Source: Variovorax sp. V93 (GTDB lineage Bacteria > Pseudomonadota > Gammaproteobacteria > Burkholderiales > Burkholderiaceae_C). From it: a stretch of 64,000 bases of DNA. This document shows positions 63,360-64,000 of the stretch, in pieces. The stretch is from NCBI RefSeq assembly GCF_041154485.1, contig NZ_AP028669.1:5373001-5437000 (forward strand). Direction: 5' to 3'. The notes beneath the pieces are model-generated. The model made no database searches, was not told where the DNA came from, and saw only the letters and a list, made by a program, of their open reading frames with translations. Numbering within the stretch: the first letter of the stretch is position 1; every line of letters starts with the position of its first letter. The translations under genes were made by a program, and so were the position numbers.

Positions 63360-64000
63360 ATGCCCCGCTTCCACTGCCCGGTGCCTTTGACCGCGGGTGC
63401 CACGCTCGAGCTGCCTCCCGGTCCCGCGCGCCACGTGCAGGTGCTGCGCATGCAGCCCGGCGACGCGCTCACCTTGTTCGACGGCTCGGGCGGCGAATAC
63501 GCGGCAACCGTGGAGCGCATGGGGCGCAGCGATGTGTCGGTGGCGATCGGCGCCCATGCGCCGGCCGAGCGCGAAGCCATGCGCGCGGTGCACCTGGCCG
63601 TCGGCATGCCCGCCAACGAGCGCATGGACTGGCTGGTCGAGAAAGCCACCGAACTGGGCGTCGCGAGCATCCAGCCGCTGGCCACGGCCCACGGCGTGCT
63701 GCGGCTCTCGGGCGAGCGCGCCGAGAAGAAGAGGGCGCATTGGGAAGCGATTGCCATTGCCGCCTGCGAGCAATGCGGCCGCAACCGCGTGCCGCGGATC
63801 CATCCGGTGCGGCCGTTCTCGAGCCCCTCGGCATGGATCGACGCAAATGCGGGCGCCGCCACGCTGCGCCTTGTCCTGAGCCTCGCCCAAGGCACGCGGG
63901 GCCTGGCCGATGCCACCGCCTCGGCGCCGGCCGGCGGCAGCGTGCTGGTGCTGAGCGGACCCGAGGGCGGCCTGAGCAGCGCCGAGGAACAGGAAGCGCT
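63360..64000 (+). CDS. rsmE: 16S rRNA (uracil1498-N3)-methyltransferase, 3' end outside the window
   Basis: A partial SPOUT methyltransferase, 213 residues so far. It starts MPRFHCPVPLTAGATLELP and has the RsmE-specific run ERMDWLVEKATELGVASIQPL and the SAM-knot start LVLSGPEGGLSSAEE at the window edge. It methylates U1498 of 16S rRNA. It follows amgK by only 8 bp, so the two are probably co-transcribed. The family's C-terminal 25-30 residues, completing the knot, are missing because the window ends. Confidence 0.92.
   Translation, partial: MPRFHCPVPLTAGATLELPPGPARHVQVLRMQPGDALTLFDGSGGEYAATVERMGRSDVSVAIGAHAPAEREAMRAVHLAVGMPANERMDWLVEKATELGVASIQPLATAHGVLRLSGERAEKKRAHWEAIAIAACEQCGRNRVPRIHPVRPFSSPSAWIDANAGAATLRLVLSLAQGTRGLADATASAPAGGSVLVLSGPEGGLSSAEEQEA

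Overview
This 64 kb window is a GC-rich (by eye near 68-70 %), densely coding chromosomal segment of a betaproteobacterium of the Burkholderiales. The content fits Comamonadaceae and looks most like Variovorax: a Bug/TctC-type receptor, GntR(FCD)- and LysR-controlled catabolic islands, an MaeB-type malic enzyme, lptD-surA-rsmA, and a family-typical dispersed intergenic repeat. I saw no rRNA, tRNA, IS element, phage genes or CRISPR array. The organism assignment is inference from gene content.

Layout. 1-1007: the tail of an unknown gene and a fatty-acid desaturase. 1094-7512 (minus strand): a trans-4-hydroxy-L-proline catabolic cluster with a DapA-like deaminase, a LivK-type binding protein, a hydroxyproline epimerase, a three-subunit FAD/2Fe-2S D-hydroxyproline dehydrogenase and a GntR regulator. 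7513-7944: a structured non-coding interval with a 46-bp inverted repeat. 7945-24707 (minus strand): fifteen collinear genes that look like one catabolic supercluster. They encode a class II aldolase, a complete dipeptide-type ABC importer, a 2-hydroxyacid dehydrogenase, two class III aminotransferase-fold enzymes, two acetylpolyamine-amidohydrolase-like deacetylases, a hydroxylysine-kinase-like kinase, an EamA transporter, a GntR regulator, an M20 amidohydrolase and a Bug receptor. The kinase and one aminotransferase-fold enzyme resemble the hydroxylysine kinase / phospholyase pair, so the two clusters together could handle collagen-type hydroxy-amino acids or related amines.

25020-37552: mixed small operons. 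These are doxX-pirin with a divergent LysR, slyD, a CYTH-CHAD protein, an amidase, a VOC protein behind a promoter with twin operator-like repeats, a second pirin, a YciI protein, a protealysin-like M4 protease overlapping its emfourin-type inhibitor, an Nramp transporter, an ABM monooxygenase and two lipoproteins. 37623-44589: central metabolism and recycling (gapA, tkt, speD, a MurU-like nucleotidyltransferase, pepP), then an orphan membrane gene that sits between two copies of the pepP 3' end. 44620-47004: a LysR regulator and an exported phytase-like esterase.

47085-53316: a five-gene module with a lipoprotein flavin amine oxidase-like protein, a membrane-anchored spermidine synthase, a DUF350 protein, a zinc-ribbon DUF4178 protein and an SPFH-SHOCT protein. 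Two direct copies of a dispersed repeat punctuate it. It is a strong candidate for a poorly described membrane/polyamine system. 53482-64000: maeB, a secreted barnase-type RNase overlapping a barstar-type inhibitor, then rsmA-surA-lptD facing amgK and a truncated rsmE.
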